DNA of 64,000 nucleotides from Erythrobacter sp. YT30 (GCF_001542875.1 NZ_LMAF01000001.1:434001-498000); one strand, 5' to 3'. Positions 44,150 through 55,515 are shown, counted from the first letter of the stretch. Translations and numbers: made by a program. Notes: generated by a model not told the origin, from the sequence alone.

Positions 44150-46462
44150 ATGAAGAAAAAGAAGCACATACAGGGTCTGCCTACGCGTCAGCAGGTTCTC
44201 GAGTTCATCCAGACTTCTGACAGCGCTGCTGGTAAGCGCGAAATCGCAAAGGCTTTTGGCCTCAAAGGCCAGGAGAAAATCGCCCTCAAGCGGTTGCTAA
44301 AAGACATGGCCGAAGAAGGTCTGATCGATGGGCGCAAATCGGCATATCACCGCATGGGCGGCATTCCCAAAGTCACGGTGCTGCGCGTTGTCGAAATCGA
44401 GGATGGTGAACCCGTCGCGCAACCAGACAATTGGGACCCGGAAGCGCCCGGCAAGCCACCGCGGCTCACCATCAAAGAAGCCAAAGACCGCGGCGCAAAG
44501 CGCACACCGGCATTGAAAGTAGGCGACAGGGTCCTTGCCCGCACCGAAGAAACAGACGGCAATTGGTCCGCCTACCCAATCAAAAAACTGCCCGCGCGAA
44601 CTGAGGGCCTTTTAGGCGTCGTCGAAATCGACGCCTCGAATAAGGCATGGCTCGCACCCGTCGACAAACGCGTCCGCCAATCGGCGCGCATCAGCGATCT
44701 CGGCGAAGCAGAAGAAGGACAATTGGTTCTGGCAGAACGCGCAGGTCGTTCTGAGCGATCCGGCGTCAATGTAATCGAGGTGATCGGGGATCCGCTTGCC
44801 CCCAAAAGTTTCAGCCTGATTGCCATCGCAAAACACGGCATCCCGCATGTCTTTCCTGAAAAGGTGATTGAGGAAGCCGGACAGGCAGCCGAACTCACTC
44901 TCAGCGAGGAAAAGCGCGAAGACCTTCGGCACCTCCCCATTGTCGCGATCGACCCCGCCGATGCCCGGGATCACGACGATGCGATCTGGGCCGAGCCTGA
45001 CGGAGAAGGCGGCTTCAACGCCCTCGTCGCAATTGCCGATGTCAGTTTTTACGTCCGTCCAGGCTCTGCTCTCGACAAGGAGGCCAGAAAGCGCGGCAAT
45101 TCAGTCTATTTCCCGGACAGGGTTGTGCCGATGCTTCCCGAATTGCTGTCAGCCGATATGTGCTCGCTGCGCGAAGACGAAACGCGTGCGGCGATGGCGT
45201 GTCACCTGAAAATCAGCGGTGAAGGGAAAGTCACGCATTTCCGTTTCACGCGTGCTCTTGTGCGCATTCACCACAACATCGCGTACGAGGATGCGCAGGC
45301 CGCGATCGATAAAGGCGATGCGCCAGTGCATTTGCAGCATTTATGGGAAGCATGGGCTGCGCTCGCCCACGCGCGAGCTAAACGCGAGCCGCTTGATCTC
45401 GACTTGCCTGAACGTCGCGTGCAGCTCGATGACGAGGGCCGGATCGCAGAAATAGCGGTGCGAGAGCGGCTCGATGCTCACCGCGTTGTCGAAGATTTCA
45501 TGATCGCTGCCAACGTCGCAGCGGCAAAGGCACTTGAGGCGAAATCGTCCCCGGTCGTTTACCGCGTCCACGAAACACCGGCGCGCGAGAAGCTGATTGC
45601 GCTGCGCGATTATCTCGCGACGATGGATAAGAAGCTGGCTCTTGGCCAAGTTGTGACGCCCAGCCTGTTCAATCGGATGCTGAAGGATGTGACCGACGAA
45701 TCCGAAAAAGCGCAAGTTATGGAAGCGGTGCTGCGTAGCCAGATGCAGGCCTATTATGGGCCGGCCAATTCGGGGCATTTTGGACTGGCGCTTGGATCAT
45801 ATGCGCATTTTACATCGCCCATTCGGCGCTATGCTGATTTGCTCGTCCATCGCGCACTGGTTGATGCGTATAAGCTTGAGCAACCCGAGCCCTCAAACGG
45901 GATGCCGCCTAAGACCGGCCTCTCGGATAAGGATCGCGCCAGTCTTCAGGAAATCTCCGACGCAATCAGCCAGACTGAGCGCCGCGCGATGGAAGCCGAG
46001 CGTGACACCACCGATCGCTATGTCGCTGCATGGCTGTCCAACCGGGTGGGCGAGGTCTTCGATACAAGGATTACCGGCGTTCAAGGCTTCGGCTTCTTCG
46101 CTACTATCGATGGTTTGGGTGGTGATGGCCTTGTCCCCATTTCGACCTTGGGCCGCGAATATTTCCGCCATGACGAAGCAGCTCAAGCACTTATCGGCGA
46201 GGATACCGGCACCCGATATGCTGCAGGTGACAGACTGAAGCTTAAACTGGCAGAGGCCAATGCTTTGACAGGTGCTCTCAAATTCGTGCTCGAGGATGCT
46301 GATGCGCAGACAATCGAGCCGCGCGGCAAAAGACCCGAACGCGCCTCAAGAGGTGGCTCCAAGCCAAACGGGCGTGGCGGCCCCAGGAAAGCTGGCAAGT
46401 ACGCAATTGGAAAGCGCGGGCGCCCGAAAAACATTCGCCATCAAGGAAGAAAGCGAAAATAG
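44150..46462 (+). CDS. rnr: ribonuclease R
   Basis: A 770-aa processive 3'-5' exoribonuclease. After an N-terminal winged helix and cold-shock domains, the RNB active site reads IDPADARDHDDAIW with four metal-binding aspartates. An S1 domain (GEVFDTRITGVQGFGFF) and a Lys/Arg/Gly-rich tail follow. RNase R degrades structured RNA and works with trans-translation. AAGGCG precedes the ATG. Confidence 0.96.
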   Translation: MKKKKHIQGLPTRQQVLEFIQTSDSAAGKREIAKAFGLKGQEKIALKRLLKDMAEEGLIDGRKSAYHRMGGIPKVTVLRVVEIEDGEPVAQPDNWDPEAPGKPPRLTIKEAKDRGAKRTPALKVGDRVLARTEETDGNWSAYPIKKLPARTEGLLGVVEIDASNKAWLAPVDKRVRQSARISDLGEAEEGQLVLAERAGRSERSGVNVIEVIGDPLAPKSFSLIAIAKHGIPHVFPEKVIEEAGQAAELTLSEEKREDLRHLPIVAIDPADARDHDDAIWAEPDGEGGFNALVAIADVSFYVRPGSALDKEARKRGNSVYFPDRVVPMLPELLSADMCSLREDETRAAMACHLKISGEGKVTHFRFTRALVRIHHNIAYEDAQAAIDKGDAPVHLQHLWEAWAALAHARAKREPLDLDLPERRVQLDDEGRIAEIAVRERLDAHRVVEDFMIAANVAAAKALEAKSSPVVYRVHETPAREKLIALRDYLATMDKKLALGQVVTPSLFNRMLKDVTDESEKAQVMEAVLRSQMQAYYGPANSGHFGLALGSYAHFTSPIRRYADLLVHRALVDAYKLEQPEPSNGMPPKTGLSDKDRASLQEISDAISQTERRAMEAERDTTDRYVAAWLSNRVGEVFDTRITGVQGFGFFATIDGLGGDGLVPISTLGREYFRHDEAAQALIGEDTGTRYAAGDRLKLKLAEANALTGALKFVLEDADAQTIEPRGKRPERASRGGSKPNGRGGPRKAGKYAIGKRGRPKNIRHQGRKRK

Positions 46463-46527
46463 CTCTGCCAAGGAGTATCGGAACGGATCGAGGGTTCGAA
46501 TATACTAAAAGGTAAAGGAGATACCTC

Positions 46528-47043
46528 ATGATCAAACCAGACAGTAAAGTCCCCGCCTTGGATCTGCCGCTTACCATTGGCGCGCGCTACGATCTTGCCA
46601 AGCAGCATCCCGACAATTTTACACTCGTTGTGTTTTATCGCGGCCTGCATTGCCCTGTCTGCCGAAGCCAGCTGAAAGACCTTTCTGAAAAGCTCGACAA
46701 GTTTACCGAGCGAGGCGTCAACGTGGTTGCAGTGTCAATGGATTCAAAAGAACGCGCGATGCAAATCCACGAAAAATGGCATACCGGCGATGTGCCGCTC
46801 GCATATGGGATGAGCGAAGAGACCGCCCGGGAATGGGGCCTCTACATTTCCTCAGCGCGCGACGATAGCGACGAACCAGATGTATTCTCTGAACCCGGCA
46901 TGTTCCTTGTCCGGCCGGATGGCACGCTCTACTTCGCAAGCGTTCAAAATGCGCCTTTCACGCGCCCGCCTTTTGACCAATTGCTGCAAGGCATCGACTA
47001 TATCCTGGAGCACGATTACCCGGTTCGCGGGCTTATGACCTGA
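46528..47043 (+). CDS. peroxiredoxin-like family protein (AhpC/TSA)
   Basis: A 171-aa thioredoxin-fold protein with GLHCPVCRSQL, i.e. a CxxC at the peroxidatic position, and no resolving cysteine further on. Classic AhpC/TSA peroxiredoxins have a single peroxidatic Cys there, so this is a peroxiredoxin-like branch that could be a thiol reductase. AAAGGAG lies 7 nt upstream of the ATG. Cytoplasmic. Confidence 0.82.
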   Translation: MIKPDSKVPALDLPLTIGARYDLAKQHPDNFTLVVFYRGLHCPVCRSQLKDLSEKLDKFTERGVNVVAVSMDSKERAMQIHEKWHTGDVPLAYGMSEETAREWGLYISSARDDSDEPDVFSEPGMFLVRPDGTLYFASVQNAPFTRPPFDQLLQGIDYILEHDYPVRGLMT

Positions 47044-47086
47044 TCAGCTTACAGGGCGGCCACTTGCGCAACAGATGCCAGTTACA

Positions 47087-47539
47087 TCACGCTAAGTGGT
47101 CGCTGTCTTTCTCGTCGTAATTGTGCGGGATGATATAGAGCGGGCAGGGCAGGTTTCCTGCATGGGCTGAGAAATACGTCACCAGCGGTCCCGGATTGTT
47201 ACCCTTAGCTGCCCCCAAAACGAGCGCAGCAACCTCGCTGTGATTGTTCAGGAACTCGGTTACGATCTTCTGCCCGTTGCCTGATTTGACTTCTATCGCG
47301 GGCATGATCCCGCTTTCTGCCAAAAGATTGCCTGCGACACCGTGCGCGAGCATTTCGGCGCGATCTTTCGCTTCCTGTTCGATTGTCGCCTGTACGCCGC
47401 CAAATGCGTTGAAGTTTTCCTGACGCACCACGGCAAGGATCTGCACTGCCCCTTCAACGCTGACCGCGCGGCGCGCTGCAAAACGCAATGCCGAACGCGC
47501 TTCTTCGCTTTCATCGATGACGACCAGGAATGTCCGCAT
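47087..47539 (-). CDS. universal stress protein (UspA family)
   Basis: A 150-aa single USP domain: VVIDESEEARSALRFAARRA, and LVLGAAKGNNPGPLVTYF, which fits the G-2X-G-9X-G ATP-binding motif only partly, because the final small residue pair differs. The ATP-binding subtype is therefore likely but not certain. It is convergent with the peroxiredoxin-like gene and divergent from pdhC. Confidence 0.82.
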   Translation of the reverse strand: MRTFLVVIDESEEARSALRFAARRAVSVEGAVQILAVVRQENFNAFGGVQATIEQEAKDRAEMLAHGVAGNLLAESGIMPAIEVKSGNGQKIVTEFLNNHSEVAALVLGAAKGNNPGPLVTYFSAHAGNLPCPLYIIPHNYDEKDSDHLA

Positions 47540-47658
47540 AACCGTATCGGTGAATTAGCAGCAAACTAATCAAATGCAAAACCAGCGAATGCTTGCCCAA
47601 GCCGTCTGAATTCGTAAAACGGGTTTTCTCCCCAGGACGTAAGGATTCTAGCACGCTC

Positions 47659-49101
47659 ATGCCCATCGAACTCAAAATGCCTGCCCTGTCTCCGACTATG
47701 GAGGAAGGGACGCTGGCCAAATGGCTGGTGAAAGTCGGCGATACGATCCAATCCGGCGATATCATGGCCGAGATTGAAACCGACAAGGCAACGATGGAGT
47801 TTGAAGCTGTCGATGAAGGTGTCCTTGCCTCAGTACTGGTCGAAGAGGGCACAGAGAGTGTGAAAGTGGGCGAAGTGATCGCCATGCTCGCTGAAGACGG
47901 AGAAGATGTGGACGCGGCTGCATCGGCTGCCAATCCCGCTCCTTCGCCTGCACCCACCGCTGATCCAGCGCCAGCGCCAACGCCGGCTCCAGCTGCGGCA
48001 AAAGACGGCCCGGCGGCATCGCCCACAGCGCGCAAACTCGCCGAGGCAAATGGCATCGATCTTGCCCAAGTGACCGGCACCGGCCCCAAAGGCAAAATCA
48101 CCAAGGGCGACGTGGAGAGCGCTATCTCGTCGGGTGGAGGCTCTTCCTCGCCAACGCCTGCACCAGCTCCAACGCCCGCACAGACTCAATCATCTGGCGG
48201 TAGCGGCGACGGCCGCATTATCGCATCGCCTTTGGCTAAGCGGATTGCCTCACAAAAAGGGATCGATTTGTCCGCGGTCACGGGCTCAGGCCCCAATGGT
48301 CGCATTGTGAAGGCCGATGTCGAAAGCTTTGATCCTGCCAGTGCGCCTGCACCCGCGCCCGCCGCCAGTGCGCCAGCGCCAACACCTGCAGTGCAAACAC
48401 CGGATCACGGTGCTCCATTCGAAGAAGAAAAGGTATCAGGCGTTCGCAAGGTCATCGCGCGCCGCCTGACAGAGAGCAAGCAGACCGTACCGCATTATTA
48501 TCTCACCATAGATATCCGGCTCGATCCGCTGCTTGAACTTCGCAAACAGCTCAACACATCGCTTGAACCCGATGGCGTCAAACTGTCGGTCAACGATTTG
48601 CTGATCAAGGCGCTCGCAAAGGCGCTGATCCGTGTTCCGCAATGTAATGTGAGCTTCCACAGCGATACGATGCGGCGGTATAAGCGCGCCGATATATCAG
48701 TAGCAGTCGCAGCACCTTCGGGCCTGATAACGCCTGTAATTACCGAGGCTGACACGAAGAGTCTCTCCACCATCTCATCCGAAATGAAGACGCTTGCGGG
48801 TAAAGCGCGCGATGGGAAACTTCTGCCTCACGAATATCAGGGCGGTACAGCCAGCCTCTCGAACCTCGGTATGTTTGGGATCAAGCAATTCGATGCAGTC
48901 ATCAATCCACCGCAGGGCATGATCCTCGCGGTTGGGGCAGGGCAGCAGCAGCCCTACGTTGTGGATGGCGAGATTAAACCAGCGACAGTCCTCCACGCAT
49001 CGGGCAGCTTCGATCACCGCGCAATTGATGGCGCAGACGGTGCGCAATTGATGGAGGCGATCAAGCAACTTTGCGAAAACCCGATGGGGCTGGTCGTTTG
49101 A
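47659..49101 (+). CDS. pdhC: dihydrolipoamide acetyltransferase (E2) of pyruvate dehydrogenase
   Basis: A 480-aa E2 chain. The lipoyl domain covers 1-80 with the lipoyl lysine Lys43 (ETDKATME). Ala/Pro-rich linkers separate two peripheral subunit-binding domains, 119-155 ([15 protein letters not shown] ... GKITKGDV) and 188-222 ([15 protein letters not shown] ... GRIVKADV). The acyltransferase domain (about 253-480) ends with the catalytic [12 protein letters not shown]. Two binding domains in one chain are uncommon. E1 genes are not in the window; E3 follows at 49568. Start ATG 47659 precedes the lipoyl domain directly. Confidence 0.93.
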   Translation: MPIELKMPALSPTMEEGTLAKWLVKVGDTIQSGDIMAEIETDKATMEFEAVDEGVLASVLVEEGTESVKVGEVIAMLAEDGEDVDAAASAANPAPSPAPTADPAPAPTPAPAAAKDGPAASPTARKLAEANGIDLAQVTGTGPKGKITKGDVESAISSGGGSSSPTPAPAPTPAQTQSSGGSGDGRIIASPLAKRIASQKGIDLSAVTGSGPNGRIVKADVESFDPASAPAPAPAASAPAPTPAVQTPDHGAPFEEEKVSGVRKVIARRLTESKQTVPHYYLTIDIRLDPLLELRKQLNTSLEPDGVKLSVNDLLIKALAKALIRVPQCNVSFHSDTMRRYKRADISVAVAAPSGLITPVITEADTKSLSTISSEMKTLAGKARDGKLLPHEYQGGTASLSNLGMFGIKQFDAVINPPQGMILAVGAGQQQPYVVDGEIKPATVLHASGSFDHRAIDGADGAQLMEAIKQLCENPMGLVV

Positions 49102-49520
49102 CGCGCGCGTTTGCCTCCTTCCTTGCCGTAGTCAGCCTGCTCGTTTTGCCTGTGACCGCGACGGCTACTGCGGACATCGAGACGGGAGAGCGCCTAATCA
49201 TGGTCGGCCATGACGGGCCGAACTATGATGCGTGTGCGAGCGTTGGCCAAGTCCACGGCCTTACGAGGGGTGGAGATGGTTTTCTAAGCGTCCGCATTGC
49301 GCCTGGTACGGCCTCCAAAGAGCGCGATCGACTGCTTAACGGCACAAGGCTTTCGCTGTGTGATGCGCACGAGGATTGGTACGGCGTCGTCTATCAAAAA
49401 CCGGGCGATGATCTGGTGGATTGCGGGACCGGAACGCCTTCAGCTTACAAAGGTGCCTATCGCGGCCCGTGCCGATATGGCTGGGTGCACAAGTATTTTG
49501 TCGAACATTTGGCAGGCTGA
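49098..49520 (+). CDS. exported SH3-like small protein
   Basis: A 140-aa protein with a signal peptide ([25 protein letters not shown]). The mature part has [27 protein letters not shown] and ends [12 protein letters not shown], a bacterial SH3-type pattern; four cysteines may pair in the periplasm. The TTG start at 49098 overlaps the pdhC stop (TTGA), so it is coupled to pdhC and sits between E2 and E3. Its link to the complex is unknown. Confidence 0.7.
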   Translation: MTRAFASFLAVVSLLVLPVTATATADIETGERLIMVGHDGPNYDACASVGQVHGLTRGGDGFLSVRIAPGTASKERDRLLNGTRLSLCDAHEDWYGVVYQKPGDDLVDCGTGTPSAYKGAYRGPCRYGWVHKYFVEHLAG

Positions 49521-49567
49521 AACGCAGCGCCGAATGTCTTTGATTTCCCTCCCCAAGGATTTAGAAA

Positions 49568-50979
<1,412 letters not shown>

Positions 50980-50983
<4 letters not shown>

Positions 50984-51348
50984 ATCCAGCGTTTGACCGC
51001 CTCAATGGTGTCACTTGGGGTCGAATTGAAAGCGATTCGTGCGCTGGGCGCATGCTCATGGATGAGGTTCAAAAGTTTCTCGAAGAGAATGAACTGATCA
51101 TCATCCTTGCGAACACCAGCGCCGATCAAGACAACATCGTAGCTGCTTTCGATGAGCATTTCTTTGGCCTCAGCCGCGCCCTCATCGCCTGTCTTGATAA
51201 AGCCGATAGTGAGGTCAAACCCTTCGGCCTCAAGCGCTTTCTTCGTCGCCTTCGTGCCTTCGATCAGCTTTTCCGGTGAGAGATCTGGCCATTTGTCCCA
51301 GTCGACCACATCGGGATGCAGCCCCATCAGAATGACCTTCTTGCCCAT
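50980..51348 (-). CDS. conserved small protein, Rossmann-like, unknown function
   Basis: A 122-aa soluble protein: KKVILMGLHPDVVDW, then GFDLTIGFIKTGDEG, YDVVLIGAGVRKDDD and ARIAFNSTPSDTIEAV. Alternating strands and helices look like a small Rossmann-type alpha/beta fold. AAGGA precedes the ATG. It begins 17 bp after the tRNA-Ser on the same strand and may be read through from the tRNA promoter. I cannot name the family. Confidence 0.65.
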
Positions 51349-51365
51349 GTTGGTCCTTGAAAAAG

Positions 51366-51455
51366 TGGCGGACAGTCAGGGATTCGAACCCTGGAAGGGC
51401 TTGCACCCTTGCCGGTTTTCAAGACCGGTGCATTCAACCACTCTGCCAACTGTCC
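51366..51455 (-). tRNA. tRNA-Ser (UGA)
   Basis: On the minus strand the 90-nt gene folds into a full cloverleaf. The acceptor GGACAGT pairs with ACTGTCC, followed by discriminator G and an encoded CCA. The anticodon loop CTTGAAA reads UGA (51419-51421), and a long variable arm typical of serine is present. The T-loop reads GGTTCGAATCC. The small gene at 50980-51348 follows on the same strand. Confidence 0.97.
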
Positions 51456-51524
51456 GCAGTCAATCGGCTCGCTAGCCGTGTGCGCAGCGCTTGTCACTAT
51501 CGGATGAGGCGTTAGGCTCAAAAA

Positions 51525-52442
51525 ATGGCAAAAGGCACACACGATTTCGCACCAGACGCCCGCAATGAAAGCATTTTGATCAGTGTGAACGGGACATTGG
51601 TACCGCGCGCGGAGGCAACTGTTTCTGTATTCGACAGCGGCTTCATGCTTGGGGATGGCGTCTGGGAGGGATTACGCCTCCATCGCGGGCATATCGCATT
51701 TCTTAATGCGCATATGGACCGCCTTTATGAAGGGGCCAAAGCCATCGCGATGGATATTGGCCTCACTCGGGAAGAATTGGTTGGGCGCATCGATGCGACG
51801 ATTGATGGCAACGACATGCGCAATGCGGAAGGCGTGCACATCAGGTTGATGGTAACGCGCGGAATTCGATCAACCCCATATCAGGATCCTCGCGTTGTGA
51901 TCAGCCCCGCGACAATCGTGATTGTGCCCGAATACAAGGCGCCCCTGCCTTCCACGATCGAGACCGGCATCCGGTTGTTTACCGTCCATGTTCGCAGAGG
52001 TGATCCAGCGGTGCAGGATCAGAAACTCAATTCGCACTCCAAATTGAATTGCATCACCGCATGTATTCAGGCGACGCAGGCGGGGGCGGATGAGGCGCTG
52101 ATGCTGGACCCGCATGGCTTTGTCGCTACTTGCAATTCGACGCACTTCTTTATTGCCAGGAAGAGAGAAGTCTGGACTTCAAGCGGCGATTATTGCCTTG
52201 GAGGAATAACCCGATCCAATGTCATTCAGGTCTGCCGCGAAGCCGGGATCCCAGTCTTCGAAAAGAACTTCTCTCTCACAGATGTCTATGGTGCGGATGA
52301 AGCGTTTGTGACGGGTACTTTTGCGGGGGTCGTTCCAGTGACCGAAGTGGACGGGCGCAAACTCACGTCAGAGCGCGGACCGATGGTGGAGCGGCTTCAG
52401 GGTCTTTATCGCGAGTTGATGGACCGGGATGTTGCCGCGTGA
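51525..52442 (+). CDS. class IV aminotransferase (BCAT/D-amino-acid type)
   Basis: A 305-aa fold-type IV PLP enzyme. FDSGFMLGDGVWEGLR is the conserved N-terminal loop, the PLP lysine is in LNSHSKLNCITA, and GGITRSNVIQVCRE and TGTFAGVVPV bind cofactor phosphate. Substrate (branched-chain, D-amino acid, aminodeoxychorismate) cannot be assigned. Its stop overlaps by 4 bp the start of a P-loop sulfotransferase-like gene, a pairing that also exists as gene fusions elsewhere. Confidence 0.85.
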   Translation: MAKGTHDFAPDARNESILISVNGTLVPRAEATVSVFDSGFMLGDGVWEGLRLHRGHIAFLNAHMDRLYEGAKAIAMDIGLTREELVGRIDATIDGNDMRNAEGVHIRLMVTRGIRSTPYQDPRVVISPATIVIVPEYKAPLPSTIETGIRLFTVHVRRGDPAVQDQKLNSHSKLNCITACIQATQAGADEALMLDPHGFVATCNSTHFFIARKREVWTSSGDYCLGGITRSNVIQVCREAGIPVFEKNFSLTDVYGADEAFVTGTFAGVVPVTEVDGRKLTSERGPMVERLQGLYRELMDRDVAA

Positions 52443-53167
52443 CCGTGAGAATTGCGATGTGGTCCGGTCCGCGAAATATCTCGACCGCGATGATGCGCAG
52501 CTTCGGCGCGAGGACGGATTGCGCGGTGAGTGATGAACCATTCTACGGCGCATTCCTGAAAGCGAGCGGTGAGCCGCACCCGCTGGCTGCCGAGACTACT
52601 GAGAGCATGGATTGCGATTGGAAGAGTGTGCTCGCGACACAATCTGGCAGCGCACCCGGCAGCAAGCCTATCTGGTATCAAAAGCATATGCCGCACCACA
52701 TGATAGGCGATGTCGGCATTGAGCAGATGCCTGATCACACGCATGCCTTTCTTATTCGCGCGCCGGAACGCGTCGTCGCAAGCTACAAGGCAAAGAATGA
52801 GCTTCGGGCCCCTGAAATGCTGGGCTTTGCGCAAGTGCGTGAATACTTCGAATCTGAGGCCGAGCGGACTGGCAAGGCGCCGCCCGTGATCGATTCCGAT
52901 GCCATCCTCGCTAATCCAGCGGGCGTACTTGAGAAGCTGTGCGGCTCTCTCGGCATTGCTTGGGATTCAGCTATGCTGCAGTGGGAAAAGGGCCCGCATC
53001 CGGAAGACGGCGTATGGGCCGCGCATTGGTACGATAAGGTCAACGCTTCAACTGGATTCGGCCCGCCTAGAGGCGGTTTGCCGAAGCTGGATGGCGAATA
53101 CCAGAAAACCGTTGATGCCTGCCGGGATGACTATGACTTTATGGCACAATATGCGATTGCGGCGTGA
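52439..53167 (+). CDS. P-loop sulfotransferase-like protein
   Basis: A 242-aa protein whose N-terminus IAMWSGPRNISTAMMRSF is a P-loop of the sulfotransferase type (SGPRNIST in place of the 5'-PSB loop), with LIRAPERVVASYKAK as the likely 3'-phosphate motif. GTG start overlapping the aminotransferase stop indicates translation as a pair. Proteins of this branch are often annotated as HAD or branched-chain aminotransferase-like. Actual sulfate transfer has not been shown to my knowledge. Confidence 0.75.
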   Translation: MTVRIAMWSGPRNISTAMMRSFGARTDCAVSDEPFYGAFLKASGEPHPLAAETTESMDCDWKSVLATQSGSAPGSKPIWYQKHMPHHMIGDVGIEQMPDHTHAFLIRAPERVVASYKAKNELRAPEMLGFAQVREYFESEAERTGKAPPVIDSDAILANPAGVLEKLCGSLGIAWDSAMLQWEKGPHPEDGVWAAHWYDKVNASTGFGPPRGGLPKLDGEYQKTVDACRDDYDFMAQYAIAA

Positions 53168-53231
53168 TATCGGCGTCGCGATAGTCGCTTCGCTAAGCTG
53201 CCATACATATCGCTTCGGAAAGAGTGCCTGA

Positions 53232-54284
53232 ATGCTCACCAAATCCCGTTTTTCGTTCGCATTTCTTTTCGCCGCGGTTCTTGGAATCGCGCAATTCACG
53301 ACGCCACAGCCCGCCAATGCTCAAGTTCAGGCGCGCGATGGTATTGAATTTGACGCCTACATGCAGCTGCTCAAAGCGCGCGCTCGGGCAGAAGGGGTGA
53401 GCGAGAACACGCTGGCTCGCATGACGTCAGGTTTAACGCCCAACGCCCGTGTCATCCGCCTGGATCAAGGGCAACCGGGAACACCGACCCGGCGTGGGTA
53501 TCCTGATCTAGCGCCCTATATCCGCACTCACGTGAACTCGACTCGCATAGCAGGTGGCCAGAGCGTTTATCGTAACAATCGCAGCACCTTAAGCCGAGTC
53601 GAAGCCGATTACGGCGTTCCGGCAGAAATCATCGTCGCAATCTTCGGCCATGAGACGAGCTATGGGCGAATCCGTGGCAATTTCGACCTATCCCGCAGTC
53701 TTGCAACACTTGCATGGGAAGGGCGCCGCCGCGAATTGTTCGCGGGCGAATGGGTCGCGTTGATGAAGGTCGCGGAAAAGGGGTATTCTCGCGATCAGTT
53801 GATCGGCAGTTATGCGGGTGCGTTTGGCAATCCTCAATTCTTGCCTTCTGTATATTTGCGGCTTGCCGCAGATGGCGACGGTGACGGGCGCGCCAACATT
53901 TTTAACAATCGCGCGGACACGTTCGCTTCAATTGCCAACTATTTCCGCGATGCTGGTTGGCGCACCGGTCAGCCATGGGGAGTGCGCGCCAGCGTGCCTA
54001 ATGGCTTTAACGTTGATGCTTACAAGACCAAGTTGAAAGCTGCCGTCTGCCCCCGCGTTCACGAGCGCCACAGCCAATGGAAAACGGTCGCTGAATGGCG
54101 AGAATTGGGTGTGGCCCCGCTGCGTTATCTGCCGGATAATACACTGGTTTCGCTGTTTCAGCCTGATGGACCTGGTAAGCCTGCATGGCTGCTGACAGGC
54201 AATTATCGCGTCATCCTCGAATATAATTGCTCCAACTATTACGCGATGAGCGTCGGTCTTTTGGCTGATGCAATCGTGAACTAA
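53232..54284 (+). CDS. lytic murein transglycosylase, MltB family
   Basis: A 350-aa exported protein (signal peptide ending PANAQ). The SLT_2 domain has the catalytic Glu141 in FGHETSYGR, then the GSYAGAFGNPQFLPSVYLRLAADGD stretch that forms the sugar cleft. It cuts glycan strands and makes 1,6-anhydro-MurNAc. Unlike E. coli MltB it shows no lipobox. It is the first gene in a run ahead of dac, tmk, holB, metG and tatD. Confidence 0.9.
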   Translation: MLTKSRFSFAFLFAAVLGIAQFTTPQPANAQVQARDGIEFDAYMQLLKARARAEGVSENTLARMTSGLTPNARVIRLDQGQPGTPTRRGYPDLAPYIRTHVNSTRIAGGQSVYRNNRSTLSRVEADYGVPAEIIVAIFGHETSYGRIRGNFDLSRSLATLAWEGRRRELFAGEWVALMKVAEKGYSRDQLIGSYAGAFGNPQFLPSVYLRLAADGDGDGRANIFNNRADTFASIANYFRDAGWRTGQPWGVRASVPNGFNVDAYKTKLKAAVCPRVHERHSQWKTVAEWRELGVAPLRYLPDNTLVSLFQPDGPGKPAWLLTGNYRVILEYNCSNYYAMSVGLLADAIVN

Positions 54285-54351
54285 GACCGCAAGTGCTCTC
54301 GCAAAGCGGCAAGCGCGCCGCTATGGCCCAAAAGTGTTTGGGTTTCGGACT

Positions 54352-55515
54352 ATGCTAAAGCTGTGGATCGTGGCAATCGCTGCCAGCCTCGCCCTGCCTG
54401 CTTATGCGCGCGATGCGATAGCCGACGGCATTCCGCCTGCCGAAGGTGCACCGATCGCTATGCTGGTCGATATTTCGAGTGGCCAAGTTCTCCACGAACG
54501 CAATGCGAAAACACGGTTTGTGCCAGCATCAATCACCAAAGTGATGACGATGTTTCTCGCCTTCGAATTGATCGAAGAGGGAAGGCTTGATCCAGCACAA
54601 ATCATGACCGTATCCCCCGAAATTGCCAAGGAATGGAGCGGGAAGGGTTCCACAATGTTTGTCGAAGGCGGCGATCGGCTACGACTTGCCGACATGCTGA
54701 CAGCCATCGCCAATGTCTCTGCCAATGATGCCTCAATCATTCTGGCAACTGAGCACTCGGGATCGGTTGAGGCATGGACCGAAGCGATGACAGCCAAGGC
54801 CCACGAGTTGGAGATGACCGACAGTCACTTTGGAACGCCCAATGGTTGGCCCGATGGCGGAGCGACTTTCACCACAGCAAGTGATCTGGTGAAGCTCGCA
54901 CGCGCGCTGGTAACGAGGCATCCTGCAAAATTTGGCGCGTATATGGGCAAACCCGGATTTACATATAACGGCATCACTCAGTCGAATTATGACCCTCTGA
55001 TCGGACGCATTGAAGGGGCTGACGGTATCAAGACTGGATTCACCAATGAGGCGGGCTTTGGGTTTTTGGGCACAGCCAAGCGCAATGGCCAAAGACTGGT
55101 GCTTGTGATTGCAGGAGCGCGAAGCAATGGATCTAGGGCGCAAATGGCGCGAAAATACATGGAATGGGGTTTTGCCGCATTCGATTGCCAGCGTGTTTTT
55201 GGGATCGGTGAAATCGTTGCTGAGGCGCGAGTTCAAAATGGATCGCATTCAAGCCTCAATCTCGTCACAGATCGGCCTGTGTTTGTGAACATACCTGCAC
55301 AGTCTGGCAAAGCCGCTCGGCCGCAGCCCGAAGTCAGGATCATTTACGATGGTCCTCTTCGCGCGCCTATCAGCGAGGGGCAGAAGGTCGCGATGATGGA
55401 AATATCCGTGCCCGGAATGGATATCGCCCGCGTGCCGCTGCTTGCCGGATCTGATGTGCAGAAGGCCGGATTTTTCGCCCGTATCTATAATGGTATCTTG
55501 GGCTGGTTTTCATGA
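54352..55515 (+). CDS. D-alanyl-D-alanine carboxypeptidase (DacA/DacC type)
   Basis: A 387-aa penicillin-binding protein of class C type 5. The motifs are SITK (60-63), SAN (123-125) and KTG (227-229), with a signal peptide (residues 1-19) and a C-terminal beta domain ending in an amphipathic helix (FFARIYNGILGWF) for membrane docking. It trims the terminal D-Ala of stem peptides. ATG 54352 is chosen over GTG 54334. Its stop overlaps tmk (ATGA). Confidence 0.93.
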   Translation: MLKLWIVAIAASLALPAYARDAIADGIPPAEGAPIAMLVDISSGQVLHERNAKTRFVPASITKVMTMFLAFELIEEGRLDPAQIMTVSPEIAKEWSGKGSTMFVEGGDRLRLADMLTAIANVSANDASIILATEHSGSVEAWTEAMTAKAHELEMTDSHFGTPNGWPDGGATFTTASDLVKLARALVTRHPAKFGAYMGKPGFTYNGITQSNYDPLIGRIEGADGIKTGFTNEAGFGFLGTAKRNGQRLVLVIAGARSNGSRAQMARKYMEWGFAAFDCQRVFGIGEIVAEARVQNGSHSSLNLVTDRPVFVNIPAQSGKAARPQPEVRIIYDGPLRAPISEGQKVAMMEISVPGMDIARVPLLAGSDVQKAGFFARIYNGILGWFS

